Source of the DNA: Xanthoparmelia taractica
Taxonomy: Eukaryota; Ascomycota; Lecanoromycetes; Lecanorales; Parmeliaceae
Length of the DNA stretch: 55,724 bases
Direction of reading: 5' to 3'
Assembly: GCA_033085395.1 (NCBI GenBank)
Contig: JANQBS010000253.1
Span: 1-55,724 of the forward strand
Shown: piece by piece, positions 34,460 to 46,698 of the stretch
Layout: each line of letters starts with the position of its first letter
Numbering within the stretch: position 1 is the stretch's first letter
Program-made: the position numbers and the translations under genes
The notes under the pieces: generated by a model
What the model was told of the DNA's origin: nothing
What the model saw: the letters and a program-made list of their open reading frames with translations, nothing else
Database searches by the model: none

Positions 34460-35879
34460 ATGTACAGGTCTGTGCAAGTCTAGGGAACAATCATGAGAAC
34501 GGCACCTAACATGGTAGTTCGCCAACAGGTTCTACATCCCCCGAGACTTGATATTAAGCCCCTCCAACATCACGTCCCGGCTGCCAAGCAACGGTACGGA
34601 TAATTTTGTACAGGGCTGGGTGGACCAGCCGAACACGCGTGGGACTCTTGACATTCTATGGAGTTGCTCGATCACAATATTTCTGTGCTCCTGGACAGTG
34701 CTCTGCCTCAACGTGCCAGCCTCATCAGACTCTCGCCTGATCATACTCGGACGACGCGTTCGCTGGATGGCTATGGCTATTGTCGGACCGGAGTTCGTCC
34801 TAGGCTTTGCGGCTGGACAGTACGAGAATGCACACCAGTCCGTGGCTTTGTTCAAGGACCTTGGACTTGACTGGTCAATGCAACACGCTTTCTTCGCAGA
34901 GATGGGCGGGTTTATGCTTCATCCTGCGGAGAGCAAACCATTTCCAGTCAACAACAAACATATAATATGGCTGATACAGAATAAATATATGGATTTCCCT
35001 CGAGTTTCCACAAAAGACATTTGGGACAAAAGCAAAGCAGATCACCTGGTTAAAACCATCGTCTGCATACAGATCTGTTGGCTCATGATCACCATCGTCG
35101 CGCGAGCCATTCAAAAACTAGCTATCACGACAATTGAGCTCGCCACTGTTTCGATTGTCTTCTGCACCGTTGCTACCTACTTCTGCTGGTTCCACAAACC
35201 CGCCGACGTCACAACCCCAATTGAGCTCCATATTCCTTCCTCGACAGCCGACATCCTCGTCGCAGCTGGTGATGTGGCAAGTAAACCATACCACATGACA
35301 CCACTGGACTTCATCGACAATCTCGGTCCCTCCTGGTCTGGCAACGTCATGGCCTTTGCCGGAGTCCGCAGCGGTCCGCAGCAACGGCCCCTTCCGCGCC
35401 TGCCGAACGATCGTTTTCCACACGTACGCGGGCTAAGGCAGATACTGCTGGTCTCCATCACGCTCTTCAGCGACGGCATTCACATCTTTGGCTGGCACTT
35501 TACCTTCCCCACCCGAAGCGAACGAGTTGTTTGGCGCATTGCTAGCCTACAAATGTTCATCACCGCGGCTTTCTTTTGGGGCGCGGAGCTAGGTGCTGGT
35601 TTACACCGAGACCAGACATGGGAGCTGCTTCGCACAATGGTGTTTCATCCGTCCCAGGTCAGCGACTTAAAGAGGAGACGCAGTCAGCGATCCTCTCGCC
35701 CGCAACAAACGCCCGAGACCTTCCCACTGCCTTGGGAGTGCGGTGCTAGTGTGACCATGTGGGTTTTGTACCTTGCGGCACGCTTGTACGTCCTGGTAGA
35801 GATGTTCGCCGGATTGAGAATCTTGCCACAGAGTGCCTATGTTTGCGTAAATTGGTCCGACTTCTTTCCTCATGTATAA
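34460..35879 (+). CDS. multi-pass membrane protein, fungal family of unknown function (paralog 1)
   Basis: A long frame opens without an ATG near 34530. A two-exon start fits: ATG 34460, eight coding bases, a 61-nt intron 34468-34528 (GTCTGT, branch CCTAAC, end CAACAG), then in phase to the stop at 35879, about 452 residues. Family marks are RGTLDILWSC, FLCSWTVLCLN, IVGPEFVLGFA, HAFFAEMGGF and the C-terminal LPQSAY...VNWSDFFPHV. Five to seven hydrophobic segments occur, two of them near the N-terminus and several near the C-terminus. The same marks appear in the gene at 40760, so they are paralogs. I know this as a large fungus-specific family without assigned function. The first exon is a prediction of moderate confidence. 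Confidence 0.7.
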
Positions 35880-36372
35880 TTATCTTTGGCCCATTGACTA
35901 TAGCATGTGTAATGATTTTAGATGCTTCCTGTTTTTACAATGAGAGGTGGGCTCATAGAATATAGTTTGTACATTTCTGTAAGCTTATAGTCAGCAGGCA
36001 GTTCTTTTTAAGAATACCAAATTAGGAGTTTTCTTTCCCAAAAAGGGTTGGTGAACGACTCTACATCTAATTTTCATAATAATAACAGAGATCACAGCCT
36101 TCGTCATCGTCACCCGGCGTAGCATTGGTGAGGAGGGCACATTGATTTGCTACTTGTCAACCAATTAATTGTTTCTCGTGATAGCAATCACAGCCAACAT
36201 TGCGAGAGTGGTGAGCTTCGATTTCTGTCACGGAAACCTTGCCAGGACTGCCCTCTCTTGAAGCGGATTCGATGGGCCTTCCTGACCTTCCACCGATTCC
36301 CGCAACGAAGCTCTCAAGCAATCGAAAACAATTGATACTCGGCCAGTCTTTGAGAAAGAAGATTCTCCAAGC
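35880..36372. other. intergenic, convergent 3' ends
   Basis: No gene recognised. Confidence 0.5.
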
Positions 36373-37853
36373 CTACTCTCTCCACCGAATACCCCACTCC
36401 CCTTTCGCATAGCTCGCCTCCACCACGCTGCCGCTCATAACAGCCTCGCACTTCTTCCTGCACTCCTGCTCTCCTCTTTCCTCACCATGATCCCCTTCTT
36501 TCTCCTTACCTTTCCCTTTCCTCTTGCGCTTCGCTCCCTTATCTTTCGCCTCATCGACTGCAACAGAACCATCAACGACAACCCCAAACGCACACAGCCT
36601 CCTCGCCGCACACCTGACCAGCTCCCTCTCATCCGCCCGCTTCTGCCCCTCTAGCCTCTTCCGCAGCATCTCTGGACTCTCTTCAATCTTCTCGGCCCAA
36701 CCTTTTTCGCCGCCTATGCTGCCATTCACTTCCGATTGCGACTGTGGCGGGCGGACGCGAAGATTTATCATGTCGGTAGGCTGACTGGCACTCTGTTCAG
36801 ATTCGCTTTCGGAGGAGGAGAATGGGTCTACTGCGGGAGCTAAAGTGTTAGCTTTGGGGCCCACGATGGAAGTGTTAGCGCGGTAAGAGAGGATATATGG
36901 ATTCTGGTCGTGATATATCTGTAGTCTTACGATCTGATCCGTCGTCTTTGTCTTCCATGTCGACGCTTTTCCATTCCTTCCCATCGGGGACACCTCGTCG
37001 GGCTCTATTCTTTTTCCTGCCAAATGCCTTTTCGGGGTCATCTCTTGGTCCGAAAACAAGCGTTTCGACCTCAGCGCAGGAAACTGTGATGCGCGTTTCA
37101 CCTTTGATCTTTTTCGCGTTGCCTTTGGTAACCTTCGGTGGAGGCGGTCCGGCCGCTGGGGTAGGGTCGTATGATTGATCAGGAGAGAGGGTTTTACCGT
37201 CGAGTAAAGTAACGAATGCGTCCGAGATCCGACGGTCTACACTGCCGAGCGCTTCGCTTGGCTTCTTGTGTCGGCATCTTTCGGAGCAGTACTTTACGGG
37301 TGTGGATGCCGCTTTCGTAGTTTGTGACTTTCGGGTACCTTTGGATGGTGCTGTTAGAGTATGTTACGCAGATGACATGATTATAGCATCGACTGTTATG
37401 GGAAAGCTGTTTTCAAAAGTATAAAATATACTCCAGAGATTAAATACAGCTGTCTGATGTAGAGCAAGGACGCAGGAACGGAAACGGATAGCCGTGAAGA
37501 GTCAACCTTACAGCCCGAAGAAGTGATGGGCCAGTCAATAGACGACCTCTGAAGCTATTGAAGCCCTGTCAGAGGCAGAGAAAGTGTCTCATGGAGTGTC
37601 GGGTATAGTTGGTTAGGGGACCAGGATACAAAAGGGCACGAGTACGATAGTACATTTCCAAGAGATGTCAACAGCACTCACTAATGACTCGTCCACAAGT
37701 ATGACAGTAAGGGATTGCTTCGCCTCCAGGCGTTAGGTAAAGTGGTGGAGGCGTAGCAGCATGCTGTGCGAATATAAGTAATCATACGTTGTCCATCGGC
37801 CCGTAAGAGGAATGTACCTTTGTAGGTCGTGACCAGCTATCCATCCATGACAT
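36373..37853 (-). CDS. conserved fungal protein with an N-terminal Cys motif
   Basis: Four exons, 37853-37818, 37763-37682, 37350-36931 and 36839-36373, total 1005 nt, 334 residues. It starts MSWMDSWSRPTK, continues YCHTCGRVI and YCSERCR (two Cys pairs, likely a zinc ribbon), then ETRITVSCAEVETLVFG, DPEKAFGRKKNRA and EWKSVDM, and ends KCEAVMSGSVVEASYAKG and WGIRWRE. These blocks are conserved across ascomycetes. The second intron is unusually long (331 nt). The last acceptor could be AAAG or TTTAG, three to four codons apart; both keep the frame. A Lys/Arg-rich tract before the end suits nuclear location. No function is known to me. Confidence 0.75.
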
Positions 37854-40759
37854 GATGTCTGCGCCTAAAGGCCTTTGATGAGACCTATATGGTTGAAAGT
37901 ACAATTCTCAAGAACGAGATGTCAAACTCTACAACTCGATGTTCCTTTCCGGTACATCTGACACCGTAAAAATCGCGTTCAGATCTTGACAAGGTCTACC
38001 ATACTGCTGCGGTGTTCCTGAAGAATTAATGTCGAAACCACGAGATTTGCTGGTAGAGATGAGTACGACCTCATAGCAGCTGTTACTGCTACCATGACGA
38101 AGATCATTTGTGTCGCGCAGTTATGACTAGTCGCGGCACTAAGGAATTGCTCTACAGCCGAGGAGTGTCTCACCGTACTCCATACTGGTATTCAGATGTT
38201 CAAACACTGTCACCATCCAGCCAAGTCCCTAGTGGAACTCCTCTTCCTCCGGACTGGCTCGTACATTAGCACCATGGGAGGGGAGAGACATGAAGCAACC
38301 CGGGAAAGCACGCTCAATCCGCAACGTACGCGACCAGATGACTAGAAGACATAAGTGCTGGAAATGTGCCCGGATCTCGCAACAGAGGATGGTTACCCGT
38401 GTGATTCAAACATACAAAAGGACATTGCTCGGCGCTAGCGAAATCCGTCAAAAGACTTGGAGTGGTATAGGATGACATCGAGGCAAAGAGCAAGCAGCTT
38501 TAATAGGTGTCAAAGCGGCCCTCAACGCGCAAAGCTACTTTTGTGGCGTACTCAGTGATCTCGGAGATAAAGCTGATCGTGAAGCAGCCAGGAACATCTG
38601 CCACACTCATACCGACAGACAAATAGCTATTCATCTTTTAAACCGCTTTGCAGTCCGCGGCGGCCACCACTTATTCCTTCCCTCAATGGCCCGGATAAGT
38701 CCGCATTCTACATCGATGTTGAAGACGAAGAAGAGACGATATCTATACAGAAGATGGGGAGATGCACTCGGCGTCAACGGTCGAAAGGGTTCAAGGGCTT
38801 TCATGACTCTACGCAGTACCAGAAGCTATAAAGGCCGTGACCAACTCCTACCGGAAACGCTGATGGAATTCATATGACATTGATGAGTTCGCTCTCACTT
38901 GACCTGGCGATGTGATACAGGAAGAGAAAAGAGGATCATAACGTTTGGCTACGAGTGCTAAGATCGTCATCCCACGGCTATTTTTCCGCAGGATCATACC
39001 TTCCCGCACCAATCGATATGGAAGGATATAAAATGGCGGGAGGAGCAGGAATAGCGTTTCCAGCGGTGGAGACGCTATGGTTCGGTATCCATTGCCTTGG
39101 ACCTTCTGGGAGCCGGAAGCGAACCTCCCGACTTGCCTCTGGAGACTTGGTCCATAGAGTTAGGGACACGCTCCGAGGTGACACGGCCAAGTTGTACAAT
39201 CCCAGCTATTCAATGCTTTACGGCTGGTGGAGCGATGAGAGGGAGAGGATTATGCATCATACAAGCGGTCGAAAACGATCAATCTCATCAGTGCAATTCA
39301 CAGATGCTGAGAATGCGACACACGACATCGACTTGGTAGTGCCCTCCGAATATTATACTCATGCATAGTGGAAACCAGCGGAAAAGAATAGAGGAATAGC
39401 ATAAAGGTCGACTGGGGTAGATACCTGCTACTTTAATTCAAAAGATATCGGCGACAATTCCTCTGGATATTTCTTGAACAGGGCTATTGACATTGGGAAC
39501 GACTCTATGAATCAGGTTCAGGCTGCTCGAGTAGTACCATTTTATTAGGAAGAAGGTCTCGGTGTTGATGCTTATGCCACTACACGCCCGCCACTTCATT
39601 GTCATTCATGAAGTCTCAGTGGAAGCACAACGAGTATACAATCCATGTCGTTAGTTTGCCAACAACGTAGGATATTATTGTAAGTGGTCTGTCTAAGCAG
39701 CGCCGGATGTGTCCCTAAAGCCCGCTCGGCCGTTGTTCTTAGAGGACACTTCCTTATGGAAATCCCGGCCCGCCCGCGACCTTAAACATTAGCTCCATTC
39801 TTGCGTTCTTTTCTGTCGACGTCTCATGTTGTGTTTTCCCTTAACAACCTGATATTCCATGTGAAATTGCCTCTACTCCAATGTCGCGTGTGCCTCCCTT
39901 CACTGGTCCTCCCGCCGCCCAGCGCAGCCGGGGGGCTATGTCAATCTGCCTTGCGAAGCCACCTGCATGATGTGCGAGCGCTTATTGCCCCAATCATAAC
40001 AGTGTGTGGTAAATATAGCCTCCGCCTCACCTCCATCGTAAGCTGCATCTTTTTGGGGAGGGTGGTGATAGGATGCGATTTGTCCTCTCGGAAATGGGGC
40101 GGTGGCGCAGTTTGACCAGTCACCATGTCCATGTTCAATGCTATTTACCTACATAGTCATATAAGTCCCCCAATGTTCCCCAACATATAAAACTGAGCTT
40201 TCATACCTTCTGCGGGCTGCTCTTTAGCGTTTGACCACACCTCTCGCTGTCTATACTTTGTCCTCACTATACAGACCTTTCGGAGTTTGCCAGTCGTGCG
40301 GCTGCCTTAGAGCGACCTTGGACGAACCTGGGCTGAGAACAATTTTCGAAGACCATCCGACACATTTTATATATCTTTCAGCAATTACATCGACGACATT
40401 GAGAGACAGCAATTAGAAGCAACTCCTGTATCGCTAGAATACTCACCGTTAGAACCTTCAACTCTATCATGAAAGATAACCGCGCCTGAACAATCTTGCT
40501 GGTCAAATCGATCAGGTCCGACCCAAAGCCGCAGAACGGGTGTTCCCTACAATTTCTTGGGCAGCCCAATCAATTACAGAGATGAACCCTAGTCCCGATC
40601 AACGACGACAAGTCCTTTCGTTGAGAGCCCAACCCATCTCTCGCTAAGTGCTTACCCAAAACCTTATATATACCGAAATCAACATCGGGCATCCAAGCTC
40701 GATCCGCCCACGCATTCTTTTCTCAAGATATACCCGAGGAACAGATATATATATCGGAC
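37854..40759. other. 2.9-kb region without a firm gene
   Basis: The stretch 38478-38877 is open in one frame and looks protein-like (GVKAALNAQSYF, DREAARNICHTHTD, IAIHLLNRFAVRGG), and 38955-39368 is another open frame of 137 codons. I could not join them or match a family. They may be pieces of one decayed gene. The rest shows nothing recognisable. Confidence 0.35.
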
Positions 40760-41947
40760 ATGGCGGCAAGCGATGATCTGGTATATGGCTGGGTATCGAC
40801 CAATTGTGGACGAGGGACGAGCGACATTTTGTGGAGCTGTCTCGCCACAGTATTCCTCTCTGTCTGGACGGTGATTCATTTTCCACTTCCATGTTTGTCG
40901 CGTTTTGACGAAGGTACACTTGTATCAGGCGAGCCATCCCAGTCTTGGAGAAACTGGGTCATCAGATCTGGGATTGTCCAGGCAGTGATTAGTGTTATAG
41001 CCCCGGAGTTCTTGACAGTGACGGCGATGGGGGAACTATACTCGGCCTGGCACATACGAAGAAAGATGGAACAGATGAAGTGGACTTTGACTCATGCTTT
41101 CTTCCTCCACATGGGCGGGTTCTGTCTTGAAACGCCTTCAGGGTTACGTATGCAGTTTGACGTTAATCAATTATTGTCTGCGATTGCGAACTCTGCAGAC
41201 TGGCTTCGTCAGCTTGAAAAGGTGGAGGAGCACCATATCAACGATCACGCCAAGTCAAACCCTATAACGAAATCTATTGCATGTGGCCAGGCGCTATGGT
41301 TGGTCACTCAAATCATATCACGAGTCCATCAGCATAAGGCTGTCACGCTTTTGGAAGTCAGTACAACTGCGTACGCAGTCTGTGCGTTGACTGCCTACTT
41401 GGCTTGGTGGAATAGACCTCAGAATCCTACTTTGCCAATCACGATCAGCTGCTCCGATGAAGAATTACCTCAACAAGATAAAACGAACCCGATGTACTAT
41501 GATTTCGAGTCAAAAAAAGAGTATGTTTGGGCTGGTCGAGTCTTGTTCAATTATCTTCCTAGAAGAGAAGGAAGTAATTACCCAAGTGTTGTTGCTTTTC
41601 TCGGTATCCTTTGCCCAGCAATCTTCGGCGCCATTCACGTCGCATCATGGAATATTAAACTTCTCTCACATGTGGAACAGTGGCTGTGGCGAGGAAGCGC
41701 ACTATATTGCTGCACTGCAGGTACTATATTTGTGCTGGTTCCCGTGCTTGTTGCAATTTGCCAAATACTATCTCTGATCAGAGAAGACACCTCGATTATA
41801 ATAGCGGAATATGCAGTGGTGGTCATTGCCTCGATTTACGTTATAGTCAGGTTATATATGATAGTCGAGGTTTTCCTGAGTCTGCGTGCGCTGCCCCTCA
41901 GTGCCTACGAGGAGGTGCAGTGGTCGAGCTTTATACCTCATATCTAG
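40760..41947 (+). CDS. multi-pass membrane protein, fungal family of unknown function (paralog 2)
   Basis: A single exon of 395 residues from ATG 40760. It shares with the gene at 34460 the blocks GRGTSDILWSC, FLSVWTV, IAPEFLTV, HAFFLHMGGF, a central ITKSIACGQALWLVTQIISR helix, and the ending LPLSAYEEVQWSSFIPHI. Hydrophobic helices lie near residues 20-40, 65-85, 185-210 and four more after residue 285. The pair arose by an old duplication, as identity is limited to these blocks. The intron inferred at the start of paralog 1 is absent here. Function unknown. Confidence 0.8.
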   Translation: MAASDDLVYGWVSTNCGRGTSDILWSCLATVFLSVWTVIHFPLPCLSRFDEGTLVSGEPSQSWRNWVIRSGIVQAVISVIAPEFLTVTAMGELYSAWHIRRKMEQMKWTLTHAFFLHMGGFCLETPSGLRMQFDVNQLLSAIANSADWLRQLEKVEEHHINDHAKSNPITKSIACGQALWLVTQIISRVHQHKAVTLLEVSTTAYAVCALTAYLAWWNRPQNPTLPITISCSDEELPQQDKTNPMYYDFESKKEYVWAGRVLFNYLPRREGSNYPSVVAFLGILCPAIFGAIHVASWNIKLLSHVEQWLWRGSALYCCTAGTIFVLVPVLVAICQILSLIREDTSIIIAEYAVVVIASIYVIVRLYMIVEVFLSLRALPLSAYEEVQWSSFIPHI

Positions 41948-42284
41948 CACATTCAATCCTTGTAATAAGTTGGTCGATCGATATTTACAGTCTCATTTTC
42001 AACGGTCTCGGTAACTATTTAAATCTGATAGCAATGCAAGATTGCTGTTCGAGAACGTCCATTAGTGATTTTCTTACTAGTAATTAAGAATGGGAGAGAG
42101 CCGTGTTCTCGTTTGGCCACATGTCCCTCCTGTGATTACTGACATCCGGGGTCTCATGCAATGCGTAGCTATTTGCTTCTTTTGATCTCGAAGTCAAAGT
42201 TCGTGTACCAGCTATGCCGACTACACCTTTTGATTCGCTTTCTGAGTTGGGGCATACTCCGCGCCCACTTCCAAACACACGCCA
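41948..42284. other. intergenic, convergent 3' ends
   Basis: No gene recognised. Confidence 0.5.
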
Positions 42285-43091
42285 TCACGCAGTCTCCCCA
42301 GACCCGTCTCCAACCCTCTCCAATCCCGAAAACACAACCCCCGCCATATCACCCTCAATCTCCCTATCCTGCTCCGAATCCGTCGACCACACAAACACTC
42401 CGATGCCGTCATAGTTCCCCGTCGGTCGCCATCCTGCCTGCCCCTTTGCGACAACACACTCATCAACGAGACTCGCGGCAATTTTGTTCAAATGATGATA
42501 CGTGGTTATATCAGTTGGGGGGCCCGTAGCGAAGCCTCCGGGTAGTGTTGCGGGATCGGGGAAGTCGTGCAGCATGATTATGGCGAGGGTGCAGGTGCCT
42601 GGAGCGAGGTATGTAGGTTAGTACGACCGTGGGGGAAAGGTCTCGTGATTGGGTTGTTATTTATATGGGATTGCTGGGGTGGTAGTAGCTACTACCATTG
42701 GGATAGATGGAGACCCAGGTGATGTTGCCAAAGATTATGAATGCCACGAACCGAATATATATCTCAGTGGCGTCTTCTGCCTCTTTATACGCTTGATCCG
42801 TGTCGCGCCCGGCGCCATGAACTCTACGCCGGTCCACCCGCCATCTCCCATCGTTTCATGGTAGAGGTATTCGACTACGCCCTGGCAGTCATTTTGCTCC
42901 CAAGCAGGTTGGTTCCAGCGATCGCTTGAGGTGCAATAGCCTCGCTGGAGGCGGCCTTGGACGGATGATTGATTGGTTGATGTTGTGGGTCCACTGGGTG
43001 AGATGGGGTTGAGGATGTTTAGTGACGGGGATTTAGTGGCTGCGTGGGTGGATAAGAGGCAGGCTATGAAGAGAAGGAGGTAGATGATCAT
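42285..43091 (-). CDS. secreted fungal protein of unknown function
   Basis: Exons 43091-42752 and 42598-42285 join in phase over a 153-nt intron (5' GTTCGT, branch TACTAAC, end CTCCAG) to give 217 residues. A classic signal peptide (MIIYLLLFIACLLSTHAA) is followed by a short Ser/Thr-rich stretch and a domain with GYCTSSDRW, NDCQGVVEYLY, TPLRYIFGTCTLAI, LVDECVV and GQAGWRPTG. Four Cys in the mature protein could form two disulfides. The second half of the first exon lines up with a family of secreted ascomycete proteins I have seen without a name. Export from the cell is inferred from the signal peptide; nothing points to an enzyme. Confidence 0.7.
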
Positions 43092-44034
43092 GTTGGGGCT
43101 ACAATGGGAAGGTAACTGAGGAATTATTTATCACAGACTTGATTTTCTATTTCGTCATTCTCTACAGACCAGCGACGCCACGATCACGATTGGTACTTAA
43201 GTATGTACGGGTTATAGATGGCTCGATGGATCGAAAGAAGCGCATATGCGAGACGCGCTCGCCGAGCCGTCAACCCTTTTTGTGCGCTTCTTTCTGTCAA
43301 TAATACACCCGATTGCGGGGGATCTAGATGGCATTGCGCTAATCGGGATTCCCTAGATGCCATGGCATCTCTCGGGGTCGCTTGATCAAGGGTCTATATA
43401 GGGTCGATGTCGCGTGCAGAATCATTGTCCTTGTAGGCACTTGTTGGCTGGATATCGTGTTTGTTGGATGGAATTGGATGGTAACAATATGTGCGACGTT
43501 TACTATAACAGAGTGTTGCTAGGACGAGATTTTTTAATGACACGAACCTTGGAAGAAGGCCGAGTGAAAGGCCTCGATGCGGCCATCATGGAGTAACTAT
43601 ATCTAGATTAGCGTGTATAGAACAACCCTGCCACGAAGCTCGCCTTCCTATCACATCTACGTTGAAGGAAGGCCAGAACATGTAAGACATTTATATTCGC
43701 ATTGTCTTACCAATATAGGCAAATGCTCGAGATTCAAGACAAGACCGCGTGCGGTTTGTGAAACGCCAAGAACTCCGTGATGCTGACTGCATGAATCCGA
43801 AGGAAGAGGGAAGCGCAATGTAATCCCATGAGCCCCAAAGTAGGCTCCGCTCACGCTTACAAAGCTGGCCATCTATGCATAAGTGATACTCGATCCCATC
43901 GATTTCTTCTTTTGTATTCTTTCGAAAACTTCTCACTTGTTTTGATGTCATCTGGTAAGCTTTCATTGATGTGGTGATCCTCACCAACGGTATCTTGAAA
44001 AATTCAACCTGCCTATCAAGTTCTAACCCTAATC
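43092..44034. other. divergent intergenic region
   Basis: Between the secreted protein and the glucanase. Short open frames have no motifs. Confidence 0.5.
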
Positions 44035-45513
44035 ATGAGATCTCTGTTTATCGCCATCACGGTCTATGCTGGCCTGTCGATGGCATGGTTGCCCACGAGG
44101 GACGATCCCCTCATCGGCCATGTCACACACCTGCAGCAAGCTCCCATTGTGCAAAATGAGGACAGCAATGAAACCACGCGCTGGCTTCCTAACAACTTGC
44201 CAATCCGCGGAGTTAACCTCGGCTCTCAGTTCATTATCGAGCGCTGGATGGCCAATGATGAATGGAACAGCATGGGTTGTGGTGGTCAGGCATCGGAATT
44301 CGATTGCGTCAGTAAGCTTGGACAAGCACAAGCCAACGCAGCCTGGGCAAAGCACTGGAGCACCTGGACTACCAAGGATGATATCTCCAAAATGAAATCG
44401 TACGGGCTGAATGCTATCCGTATCCCTGTTGGGTACTGGATTCGTGAGGATTTGGTTTTCTCGGACAGTGAACATTTCCCGCAAGGTGGACTGCATTACC
44501 TAGAGCAGATCTGTGGATGGGCAAGTGATGCGGGGTTCTATATCGTTATCGATTTGCATGGTGCGCCAGGGGCTCAGGTTGCTAAGAATGCTGATACTGG
44601 ACAGGTAGGAGTTCCTAACAGCTGTGCCCCGAAAGAGATATACATTTCGTATTCTACTGACTTCTCTGGCTAGAACGCCCCCTCGCCAGGTTTTTACGTT
44701 GACTTCCAATACGAGCGTGCCTACAAATTTCTTGAATGGATGACAAACATAATCCACACGAACAGCAATTACAGGAACGTCGGTATGTTGGAGGTAGTTA
44801 ACGAGCCCATACAAGGCGGCAACAGCCAAACAGATTCGATGAGGCGAAATTACTACCCAACAGCGTGGGCGCGTATTCGAGCTGCAGAAGCTGCTCTCAA
44901 CATCAGCCCCAACAACCGCTTGCACATCCAGATGATGGTGATATTTTATCCTTTCTCAGCCTTGAGCATTTACTAATACATCGAGACGCAGAACACCAAA
45001 TGGGGCTCCGGCGACCCACATCAATACCTCACCGACGACTTTTTCGCCGCCTACGACGACCACCGCTACCTGAAATGGTCCGACGACAACGGCATCAACG
45101 ACCCCGGCACCGGCCAGACCCCATCCGCCTACCTCAAACTCTCCTGCCACGACGACCGCGGCGGCAACTGGCCCACCATCGTCGGCGAGTTCAGCCTCAG
45201 CGTCGCCGACAACCTCGAATGGAACAATCCCGGTTTCGCCCCACCGGATAACCACGTCGCGTGGTATAGGCAATGGTTCGCGGCGCAAATCATTGCGTAT
45301 GAAAAGCAGGATGGGTGGTTCTTCTGGAGTTGGAAGGCGAATTGGATCGGGGGGAAGAACGACTGGAGGTGGTCGTATCAAGGTGAGTTTTCCGATTCGG
45401 ACGTGTGGTTCAGACATAATGGGGTTAATGTGTGCGCAGCGGCTGTGACGGCCGGTGCAATTCCCACCAATATCAAAGATGCGGCCAATTCGAATCCCTG
45501 TGCTGGTATCTAG
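44035..45513 (+). CDS. secreted GH5 glucanase
   Basis: Four exons, 44035-44604, 44674-44937, 44992-45382 and 45440-45513, join in phase to 432 residues. A signal peptide (first 17 or so residues) leads into RGVNLGSQFIIERWM, NAIRIPVGYW and IVIDLHGAPGAQ, typical of glycoside hydrolase family 5. The acid/base Glu is in VVNEP (Glu 234) and the nucleophile in VGEFSL (Glu 344); the aromatic WFFWSWKA motif follows. Fungal enzymes of this type cut beta-1,3- or beta-1,6-glucan of cell walls, in growth or in mycoparasitism; which linkage is not decidable here. Introns are 69, 54 and 57 nt with standard ends. It appears fully functional. Confidence 0.88.
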
Positions 45514-46698
45514 GTACTAGGCGTCCATGCCGCAAGCCTTGAGAAGGATCAATCACATCTGTATCTCCTGGCGTGACACCAACTTTAGCGGATGACAGTG
45601 GAAGGGGCCGTGGTGGGTGGCAACACACGTCCTCTTCAGCGAGTCGCGCACTAACGATACGATGCGCCTTGTATACATGTCCCTCACCATCCATTATTCT
45701 CTTTCCGAGCCCTGGCATCGGATTACCATATATGATGCTGTGTTGTATCTCATGCACAAAGAAGTGTATCTTGTGGATCGTATCTGAACGGTACGGATCG
45801 CTATATGGAACTCGCCCATCTCCTGATCCCCCTTTCTTCCTCCTCTCGCCCGACAAAGTGATGTTCTATATCACCATCACGTCTTTCGAGAGTCAGTCGC
45901 ACATTTACCATATACCACACCAACAATCTGATACCACGATATAGAGTCAGAGTTTGAGTAGATACTCCATCTACTTACTCCGTACAACCGAATCCACACA
46001 CCTACCTTAAACGAATACTATCGCAGGTAGCCTTCCTTACAACCAAGCTACCCTCGACAAATCCTCCCCACCCCTCACCACGCGCATCATATATACACCC
46101 GTATCCGACCCAACCTATCCTTCCTTCCATCCTTCTTTCCTTCCTTCCTTCCTTCCATCTATCCTTCCTTCTTTCCTTCCTACCTTCCTGTCTTCCTTCT
46201 TGCCTATATATATACATATATATCTATCACAATCCACAGCATCAATTCCAGACGCTATATAAGATACACGTGCACGTACACCCATCTACCTAGCTGACAC
46301 CATCCCCATTGTGGACGACATGGCGCCGGGAGGGGAGAGGGGAGGGGAGGGGGGTTTTCGTGGTTGGTTTGTTAGTCCGTGGGGTAAATTGGTCTTGGAA
46401 GATTGGTGTTTGGGTTTGGAGACGGAGATGGGGCTGAGAAGTGAGAAGGGAGGTGGGAAGCAGGGTTGTAGGGTAGAGGTTATTTCCAGCTCCAGCTGAT
46501 TTGAATATGCTACCTTAGCAACGCGATGTGTGATGTATGTATGTACAGCGAATAGATTGCGTTCCAGACATGGGCAGTCGATATCGTATCCCTTTCGCAT
46601 ATCTTTCATCTTTCTTTCTTTCCTTCCTCTCCCTTCTCTCCCCCACTCTCCCCTTCCCCCTTCACCCACCTCCCACCTCCTACCCCGTACCCCAACCT
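45514..46698. other. intergenic with low-complexity tracts
   Basis: A CCTT-type microsatellite runs through 46119-46200 and pyrimidine- and purine-rich tracts lie at 46330-46380 and 46600-46680. Open frames here are produced by the low complexity. No gene is supported. Confidence 0.6.
46119..46200. repeat. CCTT microsatellite
   Basis: Imperfect tandem CCTT units with occasional CAT and TCT interruptions. Confidence 0.85.

Noticed and set aside
35118..35479. Minus-strand open frames of about 100 codons
   Set aside because: They are antisense shadows of the membrane-protein gene.
43261..43385. Near-palindromic ATGCCATGGCAT and GATCTAGATGGCAT repeats as an element terminus
   Set aside because: Short and imperfect; no partner sequence or target duplication seen.
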